Shown here: positions 36,691 to 48,191 of the stretch, in pieces | How the letters are laid out: every line of letters starts with the position of its first letter | How positions within the stretch are numbered: position 1 is the stretch's first letter | Assembly: GCF_014837165.1 (NCBI RefSeq) | Contig: NZ_JACSPM010000001.1 | Coordinates: 764,304-828,303, forward strand | Length of the DNA stretch: 64,000 nt | From: Microbacterium gallinarum | GTDB lineage: Bacteria; Actinomycetota; Actinomycetes; Actinomycetales; Microbacteriaceae | Direction of reading: 5' to 3' | Position numbers and translations under genes: made by a program | The notes under the pieces: model-generated | The model's database searches: none | Seen by the model: the letters and a program-made list of their open reading frames with translations, nothing else | Told to the model about the DNA's origin: nothing

Positions 36691-36691
<1 letters not shown>
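36647..36691. promoter_or_regulatory. galTK promoter with paired LacI-type operators
   Basis: Plus-strand TTGACG (36649-36654), an 18-bp spacer and TACCGT (36673-36678) make the galT promoter. TGTTGACGTTAGCA (36647-36660) overlaps the -35, and TGTTGACGTGAACA (36678-36691) overlaps the -10 end and start codon. Their centres are 31 bp apart, about three helical turns, favouring binding on one face of the DNA. Confidence 0.68.
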
Positions 36692-40033
<3,342 letters not shown>

Positions 40034-40049
40034 GCGCGGGGGCGGCACC

Positions 40050-40562
40050 GTGAGTCCGTCCCGGTCGGAGTCGATGACCTCGCCCGCGGAGGTCACGTGG
40101 GGAGCGACGCCTCGCGGGTACCGCCGCTGGGAGAAGTCGGCCGTGCTCGGGCATGGCGACGACGTCTGGCTGCGGGTGACCACCGAGCTGATGCGCTGGC
40201 GCGTCAAGACCCGCAGCGGTTTCGCCGTCACGCCCGACGCTCCGGCCGAGACGGGCGCCCGGCCGATCATCGTGGCGCACGCGTTCGGGCTGGCGGTGCG
40301 CGAGCCGGTCGAGGTGGTCGCCGTGGTGCGGCGGGCCGACCGCGTCGGGTTCGCGTACCGCACGCTGCCGGGGCACCCTGTCTCGGGAGAGGAGGCGTTC
40401 ATCGCTCACCGTTCGGGCGACACCGTGCTGCTGACGATCCGCTCGCTCACCCGCCCGGGCGACCGCGCGAGGTGGCGGGCGGCCTACCCGGGACTGCTGC
40501 TCGCTCAGCAGGTCGCGCGGCGCCGCTACTTCCGCGCGCTGCGACTGCGCGCCGGCCGCTGA
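40050..40562 (+). CDS. DUF1990-family protein (170 aa)
   Basis: It matches the actinobacterial/plant DUF1990 type: TWGATPRGYRRWEKSAVLGHG, then RTKSGF-like KTRSGFAV, AHAFGLAVREPVEVVAVVRRADRVGFAYRTLPGHPVSGEEAFIAHR and a C-terminal LAQQVARRRYFRALR. The biochemical role of the family is not known to me; the fold is thought to be a lipid- or ligand-binding barrel. GTG 40050 is chosen, with ATG 40074 as alternative. It lies 16 bp after the hydrolase stop and is probably co-transcribed with it. Confidence 0.82.
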   Translation: MSPSRSESMTSPAEVTWGATPRGYRRWEKSAVLGHGDDVWLRVTTELMRWRVKTRSGFAVTPDAPAETGARPIIVAHAFGLAVREPVEVVAVVRRADRVGFAYRTLPGHPVSGEEAFIAHRSGDTVLLTIRSLTRPGDRARWRAAYPGLLLAQQVARRRYFRALRLRAGR

Positions 40563-40570
40563 AGGCCCCG

Positions 40571-40596
40571 TCCCTCACCGGACATGGGATGAGGGA
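40571..40596. terminator. Hairpin between convergent genes
   Basis: TCCCTCA (40571-40577) and TGAGGGA (40590-40596) form a 7-bp stem between the DUF1990 stop and the stop of the small minus-strand gene. It could serve both directions. Confidence 0.45.
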
Positions 40597-40605
40597 TGCC
40601 GCGGC

Positions 40606-40773
40606 TCAGGCCTGCTCGTCCTCTTCGGGCTCGAAGGTGGACGCCGTGCCGGTGTGACCGGCGGCGACGCCGTCGGGGTCGTCGGGGATCGTGCCGTCCT
40701 GGCCGAGGCCGTCCGGCTTCGGGGTGCCCTCCGGGTCGTTCGTGCGTGCGTCGTCCGGCGCATTGCGGTTCAT
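40606..40773 (-). CDS. Small acidic hydrophilic protein (55 aa)
   Basis: A short gene reading MNRNAPDDARTNDPEGTPKP and ending FEPEEDEQA. It is strongly acidic and rich in Asp, Gly and Pro, with no hydrophobic core, so it is probably disordered. GAGAGGA lies 9 nt before the ATG, and coding-style codon use supports translation. No homologue is recognised. Another short acidic gene of similar style is at 58058. Confidence 0.65.
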   Translation of the reverse strand: MNRNAPDDARTNDPEGTPKPDGLGQDGTIPDDPDGVAAGHTGTASTFEPEEDEQA

Positions 40774-40848
40774 GGCTCGTCCTCTCTTCCCCCACGCTCG
40801 AACCTACGCAGGGCCGCGATCGGACGGAGCGGGGTTGACACGAAGAAC

Positions 40849-40886
40849 AGCGGATGCCCCTGCCCGCCCGGGGCGAGGCATCCGCT
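40849..40886 (-). terminator. Terminator after the GH3 gene
   Basis: AGCGGATGCC (40849-40858) and GGCATCCGCT (40877-40886) are perfect 10-bp complements located 7 bp past the GH3 stop on the minus strand. Confidence 0.75.
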
Positions 40887-40892
40887 CGTCTG

Positions 40893-43220
40893 TCAGTCCT
40901 GCGGCTGCTGCTGCGGGGCGTTGGCCATCGCGATGAGGCCCTCGATCATCTCGGGGCTGACGGCTCCGTTCGAGTCGCCGGCGGCGAACATCCCGGCGCG
41001 GCCGATCGGGAACGACTCCATCATCTTCGACGCGTCGACGCCCTCGGGCATGATGGCCTCCACACCCTCCATGCCCGACATCATCTGCGCGATCGCCGCC
41101 TGCACCATCTGCCCGACGACGGGGTGGGCCATGACCTCGCCGATCGACGAGTTGCGGGTGAGCGGCAGCACGATCGGGTCGCCCTCGACCGTCACTTCGG
41201 CGGTGGAGCGGATGTCGCGACTCGACGCCGCGACCTCGACGACGTAGTCGCCGCCCTCGACGACCCAGGCGTCCAGACGGACGTCCCAGTACGCGAGGTC
41301 CTTCCGGCGCACGGTCATCGTGACCTCCGCGATCTCGCCGGCCTCGAGCGCGACCGACGTGAACGCCTTGAGCTCGCGCACCGGGCGCTGCACGGCGCCT
41401 CCCGGGAGCGACGTGTAGACCTGCACGACCTCGCGCCCCGCCCGGTCTCCGGTGTTCGCGACGGTGAGCGTCACGTCGATGTCGCCCCGAGCATTGACCG
41501 ACGCCGTCGCCTCGCCGTACGAGAAGGTCGTGTACGACAGACCGTGGCCGAACGGGAAGGCGACACCCATGCGGCGCGCGTCGTACCAGCGATAGCCGAC
41601 GAACAGCCCCTCGCCGTAGCGGACGTGCGAGAACTCGCCGGGGAAGTCGAGGAACGCAGGGGTGTCCTCGAGGCGGTGCGGGATCGTCTCGGTGAGCTTC
41701 GCCGACGGGTTCACGTCGCCGAAGAGCACGTCGGCGACCGCGCCGCCACCGGCCTGTCCGAGCAGCCAGCCCTCGAGGATCGCAGGCACCCGGTCGGCGA
41801 ACGGCAGCGCCACGACACCGCCGTTCGACAGCACGACCGCGACCTTCGGGTTGGCGGCGACCACCGCGTCGAGAAGGGCGAGCTGCTCGGCCGGCAGGTC
41901 GATGTCGGTACGGTCATAGCCCTCCGACTCGAGTCGGGCGGGCAGCCCGAGGAAGAGGACGACGACATCGGCAGCGGATGCCGCGGCCACCGCCTCCGCG
42001 CGCAGCTGCGCCGTCTCGTCGTCGGTGACGTTCGGCTTCGCGCTGAAGCCCCGCGCGTAGCTCACGTCGCCGTCGGCGAGGGCGCGGATCTCGTCGAGCG
42101 CGGTGTCGAGCTTCGTCGGGTTGATCATCGACGAACCGGCGCCCTGGTACCGCGGCTTCTCGGCGAACTCGCCGATCAGCGCGATGCGCGCGTCCTTCGC
42201 GAGGGGCAGGAGCGGCGCGTCGTCCTCGGCGACCGCGTCGTTCTTGAGCAGCACGATCGAGCGTCCCGCCGCCTCGCGAGCGAGAGCGTGGTGGGCATCG
42301 ACATCGAGCGGACCCTCGACCTCGCCGGCTCCGGCCTGCGCCTTGCGCACGAGGTCGAGCACGCGCGCGGCGGCGGTGTCGACGACGCGCTCGTCGAGGG
42401 AGCCGTCCTGCACGGCCGCGACGATCTGAGCGTCGGTGACGCCGTTCGAGGTCGGCATCTCAAGGTCCATGCCTGCCGCGAGTCCGGGCACGCGCTCGTT
42501 CACGGCGCCCCAGTCCGAGACGACGAGCCCTTCGAAGCCCCACTCGTCGCGCAGCACCCGGGTCAGCAGCCACGGGTCCTCCGACGCGTACACGCCGTTG
42601 ATGCGGTTGTACGAGCACATGACCGTCCACGGCTGGGCATCCTCGACCACGCGCTGGAAGCCGCGCAGGTAGATCTCGCGGAGCGGCCTCGGGTCGACGT
42701 CGGACGACGACCGCATCCGATCGTCCTCCTGATTGTTGGCCGCGAAGTGCTTGAGCGACGTGCCCACGCCCTTCGACTGGATGCCCTTCACGATCGCGGC
42801 ACCCAGGACACCCGAGACGATCGGGTCCTCCGACAGGTACTCGAAGTTGCGGCCGCACAGCGGCGAGCGCTTGATGTTGATGCCCGGGCCGAGCAGCACC
42901 GCGACGTTCTCGATGGACGTCTCGGTGCCGAGCGCCTCGCCCACGCGGCGGACGAGGTCGACGTCCCACGACGAGCCGAGCCCGACCGCGGGCGGGAAGC
43001 ACGTCGCCGGCACGCTGTCGCCGATGCCGAGGTGGTCGCCGCCCCCGCGCTGCTTGCGCAGGCCGTGCGGGCCGTCGGTGACCATGATCGCCGGCACGCC
43101 GGCGCGCTCGATCGGCTTGGTGTACCAGAAGCTCGCGCCGCTGGTGAGCGACGCCTTCTCTTCGAGGGTGAGAGCGGAGACGGATGCCGCGGCCTCGGCT
43201 GCGGTCGTGGTGTCGGTCAT
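40893..43220 (-). CDS. GH3 beta-glucosidase-type glycosidase (775 aa)
   Basis: Intracellular retaining exo-glycosidase. The N-terminal (alpha/beta)8 domain contains TDGPHGLRKQ, KHFAANNQEDDR and the nucleophile Asp in LVVSDWGAVNERVPG. The alpha/beta sandwich (about 330-560; GAGSSMINP) and a fibronectin III-like domain (ARREVVQVYTSLPGG) follow. An additional ~80-residue Met/Ala-rich C-terminal helical tail (VGQMVQAAIAQMMSGMEG...) is typical of a GH3 subgroup. The start is ATG at 43220 because GGAAGG sits 9 nt upstream; an in-frame ATG at 43229 would abut it. It is downstream of an MFS transporter and likely hydrolyses what that imports. Confidence 0.93.
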   Translation of the reverse strand: MTDTTTAAEAAASVSALTLEEKASLTSGASFWYTKPIERAGVPAIMVTDGPHGLRKQRGGGDHLGIGDSVPATCFPPAVGLGSSWDVDLVRRVGEALGTETSIENVAVLLGPGINIKRSPLCGRNFEYLSEDPIVSGVLGAAIVKGIQSKGVGTSLKHFAANNQEDDRMRSSSDVDPRPLREIYLRGFQRVVEDAQPWTVMCSYNRINGVYASEDPWLLTRVLRDEWGFEGLVVSDWGAVNERVPGLAAGMDLEMPTSNGVTDAQIVAAVQDGSLDERVVDTAAARVLDLVRKAQAGAGEVEGPLDVDAHHALAREAAGRSIVLLKNDAVAEDDAPLLPLAKDARIALIGEFAEKPRYQGAGSSMINPTKLDTALDEIRALADGDVSYARGFSAKPNVTDDETAQLRAEAVAAASAADVVVLFLGLPARLESEGYDRTDIDLPAEQLALLDAVVAANPKVAVVLSNGGVVALPFADRVPAILEGWLLGQAGGGAVADVLFGDVNPSAKLTETIPHRLEDTPAFLDFPGEFSHVRYGEGLFVGYRWYDARRMGVAFPFGHGLSYTTFSYGEATASVNARGDIDVTLTVANTGDRAGREVVQVYTSLPGGAVQRPVRELKAFTSVALEAGEIAEVTMTVRRKDLAYWDVRLDAWVVEGGDYVVEVAASSRDIRSTAEVTVEGDPIVLPLTRNSSIGEVMAHPVVGQMVQAAIAQMMSGMEGVEAIMPEGVDASKMMESFPIGRAGMFAAGDSNGAVSPEMIEGLIAMANAPQQQPQD

Positions 43221-43280
43221 GGGGGCCATCCTTCCGTGGATGAGGGTCGAGGTGTCAGGGGGCGTTCGGCCCGTGGTCCA

Positions 43281-43358
43281 GCGGGTCGGGGTCGGCGGGT
43301 CGGGCTCACCGGGTCGGGCTCAGCGGGTCGGGCTCAGCGGGTCGGGCTCAGCGGGTCG
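43281..43358. repeat. 14-bp tandem repeats overlapping the MFS stop codon
   Basis: Five 14-bp units close to GCGGGTCGGGCTCA (43281-43350) plus a partial unit (43351-43358). The partial unit is the end of the MFS gene (last codons and stop at 43350-43348), so the repeats duplicate the gene's 3' end into the MFS-GH3 gap. Four units carry TGA on the minus strand, and 14-nt spacing places stops in all three frames. Confidence 0.85.
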
Positions 43359-44670
43359 CCTTGATCGGCCAGACGGCGAAGGCGCCCAGGATGCTCAGCA
43401 CGATGCCGACCGGGAAGAGGCCGACGTAGCCGAACGTGAGCACGATCGCTCCCGCGACCGCCGGGGCGAGCGTCTGTGGCAGCGTGGCGGCGATGTTGAC
43501 GACGCCGAGGTCCTTGGCGAACGACTTGGCCGACGGGAGCACCTCGCTCATCAGTGCCGTGTCGACGGCCTGGAACATGCCGAAGCCGAAGCCCGCGATG
43601 AACGTCATGAGCATCCAGCCCTCGAGCGTGGGCATGAGGATCGGGATGAGCATCGCCAGACCGACGAAGACCGACGAGCCGAAGACGAACGGCTTGCGGC
43701 GCCCCACCTTGTCGGAGAGCGGCCCCGAGACCACGGTCGAGATCACGATGCCGACGAGGCTGAGCAGCCCGAGGATGGGGATGACGGTCTCGGGATTCTC
43801 GACGCCGATGTAGTCGGTGAGGATGAACAGCTGGTACCCGGTGACCGCGAAATAGCCGGTGTAGAGCAGGAGGCGCCCGGTGAACGCCCAGAAGAAGTCG
43901 GGATGCAGGATCGGGTTCACCCAGAAGGTGCGGAGGAAGTCGCCGAGGCGGAAGGGCTCGGGCTGGAGCTTCGTGCTCGAGTAGTCGGGGTTGAACACGA
44001 CGAACAGCGTCAGCACGACCAGCGAGATCACCGCGAACGTCACGTACCCCACGGCGATGCTGTTGAAGAACAGCGACCCGACGATCTGGCCGCCGAGTGC
44101 GCCGACCATCAGGCCGATGCCCGACAGGGCCGCGAAAAGGCCGCGGCGCTTGAGCGGCACACGGTCGGGGAGGATCGCGCTGAGTGGGCCCTGCGCGAAG
44201 TTGTAGGCGATCTGCACCAGCGTCCAGGCGATCGCGATGCCGACGAGGCTGTTCGCGAACGCCAGCCCGACGAGCGAGAGACCGCCCGCGAGCGAGCCGA
44301 TCACGATCGACGGGGCGCGGCGCCCGAAGCGCGAGCGTGTGCGGTCCGAGATCTGCCCCGCGATCGGCTGGGCGACCATGGCCGCGAAGGCGCCGATCGT
44401 CGCGATGATCGCCAGGTTGGCGACCTTGTTCTCCTCGCCGAGGGCGACGGTCACCTGCTGCGGGAGCAGGATGCCGGGCACCGCACCCCAGATGAGGAAG
44501 ATTCCGAGATTCGCCGGGACGATCCAGCCGAGAAGTCGGCGAAGACCCTTGATCGGCGCAGGCGGATCGTCCTTCCCCGCAGCGGTGGCGACGAAGGTGT
44601 TCTCGGTCATGGGGGCGGTCGGCGGCAGGGCCGGCTCGGGGGCGAGTGCGGAGTCAGACGGCGATGTCAT
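43348..44670 (-). CDS. MFS sugar transporter (440 aa)
   Basis: Twelve-helix major facilitator protein, glycoside/disaccharide importer-like. It has an N-terminal cytoplasmic segment rich in Pro/Ala, the loop 2-3 signature AGQISDRTRSRFGRRAPSIV and its repeat SGPLSDKVGRRKPFVFGS. It is divergent from a TetR-type regulator and upstream of a GH3 glucosidase in one probable transcription unit. Beta-glucoside uptake coupled to GH3 hydrolysis is the likely role. The start is ATG 44670; the frame extends 52 codons further upstream across the TetR operator and is rejected. Confidence 0.9.
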   Translation of the reverse strand: MTSPSDSALAPEPALPPTAPMTENTFVATAAGKDDPPAPIKGLRRLLGWIVPANLGIFLIWGAVPGILLPQQVTVALGEENKVANLAIIATIGAFAAMVAQPIAGQISDRTRSRFGRRAPSIVIGSLAGGLSLVGLAFANSLVGIAIAWTLVQIAYNFAQGPLSAILPDRVPLKRRGLFAALSGIGLMVGALGGQIVGSLFFNSIAVGYVTFAVISLVVLTLFVVFNPDYSSTKLQPEPFRLGDFLRTFWVNPILHPDFFWAFTGRLLLYTGYFAVTGYQLFILTDYIGVENPETVIPILGLLSLVGIVISTVVSGPLSDKVGRRKPFVFGSSVFVGLAMLIPILMPTLEGWMLMTFIAGFGFGMFQAVDTALMSEVLPSAKSFAKDLGVVNIAATLPQTLAPAVAGAIVLTFGYVGLFPVGIVLSILGAFAVWPIKATR

Positions 44671-44714
44671 GGACGGTCCAATCGGGATGGAGCACGCTCG
44701 TCCTCGAGCGCTGG

Positions 44715-44739
44715 CAAAACCATATGCCACTTGGTTTTG
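44715..44739. promoter_or_regulatory. TetR-type operator between MFS and regulator genes
   Basis: CAAAACCA (44715-44722) and TGGTTTTG (44732-44739) are perfect inverted 8-bp arms with a 9-bp centre, in a locally AT-rich intergenic stretch. Centred between the divergent starts (44670 and 44774), it is the obvious binding site of the TetR protein. Confidence 0.75.
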
Positions 44740-44773
44740 AGAAATCAAGCCTCGTTCGGGTTTACTTGTCCCC

Positions 44774-45445
44774 ATGGCAGAAGGCCGCAAGGAACGCAGG
44801 GGTTCGTACGCGAAGGGCGTCGCCAAGCGAGAGGAGATCCTCGAGCGCGCACTCGACGTGATCGCGCGCGAGGGCTACCGGGGGGCCTCGATCAAGGAGC
44901 TCGCCGAGGAGGTAGGCCTGAGCCAGGCCGGTCTGCTGCACTACTTCGACAGCAAAGAGGAGCTCTTCACGGCGATCCTCCGCAAGCGCGACGAGATCGA
45001 CTCGGCCAACTTCGGCCTGGCAGACGATGATGGGCCGGTCGAGGGCGTCGACCTCCGTGAGGGCTATCTCGGCGTGATCCGCCACAACGCCGAGGTGCCC
45101 GGGCTCGTCCAGCTGTTCGCGCGCCTGTCGGTCGACGCGAGCGATCCCGACCACGCGGCCCACGACTTCTTCGTGGCGCGCGGCAAGACGCTCCGAACCG
45201 CGTTCGCCGCCGCGATCGCCGCGCAGCAGGCCGCGGGAGAGCTCAGCGATCGCGTCGATCCCGACACCCTCGCCCGGATCTTCCAGGCCGTCGCCGACGG
45301 CCTCCAGGTGCAGTGGATGCTCGAACCCGACGTCGACATGGCCGGCACGATCGACAGCCTGTTCACCGCCCTCGACACCCGCGCGGCCGCAGGCCCGGAT
45401 GCCGGCACCGACACGGAAGCGGGGCGTCATGGCGCAGCATCCTGA
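44774..45445 (+). CDS. TetR-family regulator (223 aa)
   Basis: N-terminal TetR helix-turn-helix: KREEILERALDVIAREGYRGASIKELAEEVGLSQAGLLHYFDSKEELFTAIL (about 18-68). The C-terminal ligand domain resembles that of regulators of glycoside transporters. It is divergent from the MFS/GH3 unit with a perfect palindrome between. The carboxylesterase gene downstream overlaps it by 17 bp. TTTACT 7 nt before the ATG hints at a leaderless transcript. Confidence 0.92.
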   Translation: MAEGRKERRGSYAKGVAKREEILERALDVIAREGYRGASIKELAEEVGLSQAGLLHYFDSKEELFTAILRKRDEIDSANFGLADDDGPVEGVDLREGYLGVIRHNAEVPGLVQLFARLSVDASDPDHAAHDFFVARGKTLRTAFAAAIAAQQAAGELSDRVDPDTLARIFQAVADGLQVQWMLEPDVDMAGTIDSLFTALDTRAAAGPDAGTDTEAGRHGAAS

Positions 45446-46940
45446 GCATCCCGTCGTCTCGACCGCCCCGGGCGACGTCCGCGGGCTCTGGCGCGGTGAG
45501 CCGGGTGCCCCCGGCGCATCGGCGGCGTTCCTCGGCATCCCGTTCGCGCAGCCGCCCGTCGGCGACCTGCGCTTCGCGGCACCCGTTCCGCCGGAACCGT
45601 GGGAGGGGGTGCGGGACGCGCTCGCGTACGGCGCCACCGCGCATCGCATCGACCCCGGCGACACCCTGATCCCCGAGCCGGCGATCCCGGGCGACTCGAC
45701 GCTCAACGTGAACGTCTTCACGCCTGCGCCGGGCGGCGACGCGCGTCTGCCCGTGATGGTCTACATCCACGGCGGCGGGTACGTCGCGGGATCGCCCGCG
45801 AGCCCCTGGTACGACGGCCGGTCGTTCAACCGCGACGGCGTCGTCACCGTCACGCTCTCGTACCGCCTCGGCTTCGACGGCTTCGGGCACATCCCCGGCG
45901 CCCCCTCCAACCGCGGGGTCCGCGACTGGCTCGCAGCGCTCGAGTGGGTGCGCGACAACATCGCGGCCTTCGGCGGCGACCCCGCGCGCGTGACGATCGC
46001 CGGACAGTCGGCGGGCGGCGGGGCCGTGCTGACACTGCTCGGGATGCCGGCAGCCCAGCACCTGTTCCACTCGGCGTGGGCGATGTCGGCCGCGCTCGCC
46101 GACGTCGCACCCGAACGGGCGCGGACCCTGTCGGCCAAGCTGGCGCACCTCGCCGGCGTCACGCCGAACCGCGACGGCTTCGCGTCTGTGCCCGAGAAGA
46201 CGCTGCACGACCTGCAGCACGATGCCGCGACGCCGGATTCGCGCGATCCGCTCGCCGCCGTGCACGTGATCCTCGACGACGGGCTGTCGTGGGGTCCGAT
46301 GATCGACGGCGAGCTGCTGACGCAGCCGACCGTCGCCTCGCTCGCGGCGGGCGTCGGCTCCGACAAGCCCCTGGTGCTCGGCACGACCGACGACGAATTC
46401 ACGATGGTGACCGACTCCGCGCGCGGCAAGCTGCGGCTCGTGCCCGCCTCGTTCGCCCTCGGCAAGCTCAAGCTGCCGCGCGGCGCGCGGCGCGCCTACC
46501 TCGCGGCCAACGTCGCGCAGCGCCGCAAGGGAACGGCGGCCGTCCTCGGCCGCTACGTCACCGACGTCGTCTTCCGCTCCGACGTCGTGCGCGTGGCCGA
46601 GGCGCGCGGCGACGCGCGGACGTGGGTGTACCGCTTCACGTGGGTCTCCCCCACGCGGGGGTGGGCGCTGCACTGCCTCGACGTGCCGTTCTGGTTCGAC
46701 TGCCTCGACGCCGAGGGTGTCACGGCGCTGGCCGGCGACGCCCCGCCCCGCCGCCTCGCCGACGCCGTCCACGGCGCCGCCGTCGGCCTCGTGCGCGACG
46801 GCGACCCGGGGTGGCCGACGTGGGCCGAGCAGCCCGGAGCGACCCGGATGTTCGGGGGCGAGGCATCCCGCCCCGACGTCGACCCCGACGGCTACCGGAG
46901 CGTGCGCTCGCTCGTCGCGGGCCCGACCGCCTGGGCCTGA
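45429..46940 (+). CDS. Type B carboxylesterase (503 aa)
   Basis: Alpha/beta-hydrolase carboxylesterase acting on ester bonds of unknown substrates. FLGIPFAQPPVGDLRF and VMVYIHGGGYVAGSP (oxyanion hole) precede the nucleophile elbow VTIAGQSAGGGAVL. The catalytic His likely lies in ALHCLDVPFWFD. No signal peptide. The ATG at 45429 overlaps the TetR gene end, so the pair is co-transcribed. It may deacylate plant glycosides, but this is only suggested by context. Confidence 0.9.
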   Translation: MAQHPEHPVVSTAPGDVRGLWRGEPGAPGASAAFLGIPFAQPPVGDLRFAAPVPPEPWEGVRDALAYGATAHRIDPGDTLIPEPAIPGDSTLNVNVFTPAPGGDARLPVMVYIHGGGYVAGSPASPWYDGRSFNRDGVVTVTLSYRLGFDGFGHIPGAPSNRGVRDWLAALEWVRDNIAAFGGDPARVTIAGQSAGGGAVLTLLGMPAAQHLFHSAWAMSAALADVAPERARTLSAKLAHLAGVTPNRDGFASVPEKTLHDLQHDAATPDSRDPLAAVHVILDDGLSWGPMIDGELLTQPTVASLAAGVGSDKPLVLGTTDDEFTMVTDSARGKLRLVPASFALGKLKLPRGARRAYLAANVAQRRKGTAAVLGRYVTDVVFRSDVVRVAEARGDARTWVYRFTWVSPTRGWALHCLDVPFWFDCLDAEGVTALAGDAPPRRLADAVHGAAVGLVRDGDPGWPTWAEQPGATRMFGGEASRPDVDPDGYRSVRSLVAGPTAWA

Positions 46941-46975
46941 CCCTGCTCCGCGCCCCGCTGCTCACGGGGCGCTGC

Positions 46976-47055
46976 GGTCAAACGGTCGGGACGAAACGCC
47001 GTCGCGCCGGCCATCACAGGTTCGGGGAGCGGAATCTGCCCGACCCTTCGACGGG
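46976..47055. repeat. Palindromic repeat element, copy 2 (80 bp)
   Basis: The left arm contains GGTCAAACGGTCGGGACGAA (from 46976); the right arm TCTGCCCGACCCTTCGACGG (from 47035) is its imperfect reverse complement. It ends 9 bp downstream of the DUF559-type gene stop. A third copy in the same orientation lies just upstream of that gene. Confidence 0.72.
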
Positions 47056-47064
47056 AAGCGGCTA

Positions 47065-47904
47065 TCACCGCCTGGCGGCTTTCCCGGCTCGTCCTCGAAG
47101 CAGACCCACGAGGGCCGCCTGTACATCTGCCGACCGCCACATGATGTCCTCGGCGATGGGCCGATATGTCGCGTAGCCGAGCGCGGCCGCGGCCTGGTCC
47201 CGACGCCGATCACGGCGCTGCGCCTCCCAACTCGAGTGGTGCTCGAAGCTGTCGCACTCGACGATGAGCCACCCGTCGACCACGAAGTCGACGCGACCGA
47301 CGCGCGGGATGATCACCTGTACCTCGAAGCTCACGCCGAGCGTCCGAAGGATCAGCCGCAGGAGGGACTCGGGTCCTGACTCGCACCGCTCGTCGGCCAA
47401 CGAACGAATCACGCCATAGCGACGAGGCAGTGTGGCGAAGAGTTCGTCCAGATCGTCGGCCTGGAGGAGGCCGAGGTGCAGCACGGAGTCGAGCGTCGCG
47501 ATCGCGGCACGGGGAGTCTGGCATCTGACGGACTCCCTGAGAGCATCGAAGAGCTCCAGCGCTAGGGCAGAAGGGTGCGGCGCACGTCGGGGTCGCCCCC
47601 AGTGACGGCGCATCCTCCTGCTCGTCTTCGGTGCCAGATCTCGTGCTTCGTGGAAGTGAAGGTGCAGCGTCTCCCTCTCGAGGACGAATACGCCGTGCCT
47701 GGCGAGCTCCGATACGCACGTGAGTCGCCCGCCGAGCGCGCACGCGTCGATGAGGTCGGGGTCCGTTCCGGGCAGGAGGTACGCGTTCGCCCGCGGCTTG
47801 AGCAGCCGCCCTTCTGCCACGGCCCGCTTCAGCTCGCGATCGGTCCAGCCCAGTCGGATGAGCTCGCTTCGCCGTGACGCCGCCATGGGGGGTGCAGAGT
47901 GCAT
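47065..47904 (-). CDS. AbiEi-like N-domain plus DUF559 nuclease-like protein (279 aa)
   Basis: The N-terminus (about 8-60, SRRSELIRLGWTDRELKRAVAEGRLLKPRANAYLLPG) resembles the winged-helix of AbiEi-type antitoxins and related regulators. The C-terminal ~110 residues form a DUF559/Vsr-like PD-(D/E)xK nuclease-type domain (SGPESLLRLILRTLGVSFEVQVIIPRVGRVDFVVDGWLIVECDS, with the D..ExD pattern). GC content and codon choice are visibly less biased than neighbours, suggesting acquisition. Such proteins are common, patchily distributed and uncharacterised in actinobacteria. No toxin partner (AbiEii) is adjacent. It is bracketed by two copies of an ~80 bp palindromic element. ATG 47886 is an alternative start. 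Confidence 0.8.
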   Translation of the reverse strand: MHSAPPMAASRRSELIRLGWTDRELKRAVAEGRLLKPRANAYLLPGTDPDLIDACALGGRLTCVSELARHGVFVLERETLHLHFHEARDLAPKTSRRMRRHWGRPRRAPHPSALALELFDALRESVRCQTPRAAIATLDSVLHLGLLQADDLDELFATLPRRYGVIRSLADERCESGPESLLRLILRTLGVSFEVQVIIPRVGRVDFVVDGWLIVECDSFEHHSSWEAQRRDRRRDQAAAALGYATYRPIAEDIMWRSADVQAALVGLLRGRAGKAARR

Positions 47905-48007
47905 GCGGCGACTGTGGTCGAATCGGCCGCGGTGGAGCCGGGCGGGACGGTGTTCTCAGGACACCGCGCGCAGAACCGACGCTGGGGAGGAAGGTCGCCG
48001 GCACGCC

Positions 48008-48088
48008 GGTGAAACGGTCGGGCGAAACGCCGGGCGACCGTGCCGACAGTGACTCGTACAGCCACGTTCAGCCCGACCGTTTGACGGG
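48008..48088. repeat. Palindromic repeat element, copy 3 (81 bp)
   Basis: The left arm GGTGAAACGGTCGGGCGAAA (from 48008) and right arm TTCAGCCCGACCGTTTGACG (from 48067) pair imperfectly. It lies 104 bp upstream of the DUF559-type gene start, inside a 287-bp gap that otherwise holds only the terminator at 48151-48185. Confidence 0.72.
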
Positions 48089-48150
48089 TGAGCGCCTCAG
48101 ACGACCTGCGCAGGGCCAGGCCCGGGTAGGGTCGAGCCCCCGCGCCGGGC

Positions 48151-48185
48151 CGCGCGGCGGGCCTGCCCGGCGGGCCCGCCGCGCG
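48151..48185 (-). terminator. Terminator after the F420-type oxidoreductase gene
   Basis: CGCGCGGCGGGCC (48151-48163) and GGCCCGCCGCGCG (48173-48185) are perfect 13-bp complements with a 9-nt loop, 7 bp past the stop of the minus-strand gene. Confidence 0.78.
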
Positions 48186-48191
48186 CAGGGG

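Noticed and set aside
43281..43358. CRISPR-like array
   Set aside because: Units are 14 bp with no spacers and no cas genes; it is a simple tandem repeat.
47065..47904. A complete AbiE toxin-antitoxin pair
   Set aside because: Only the AbiEi-like N-domain fused to a nuclease-like domain is present; no AbiEii nucleotidyltransferase gene lies on either side.
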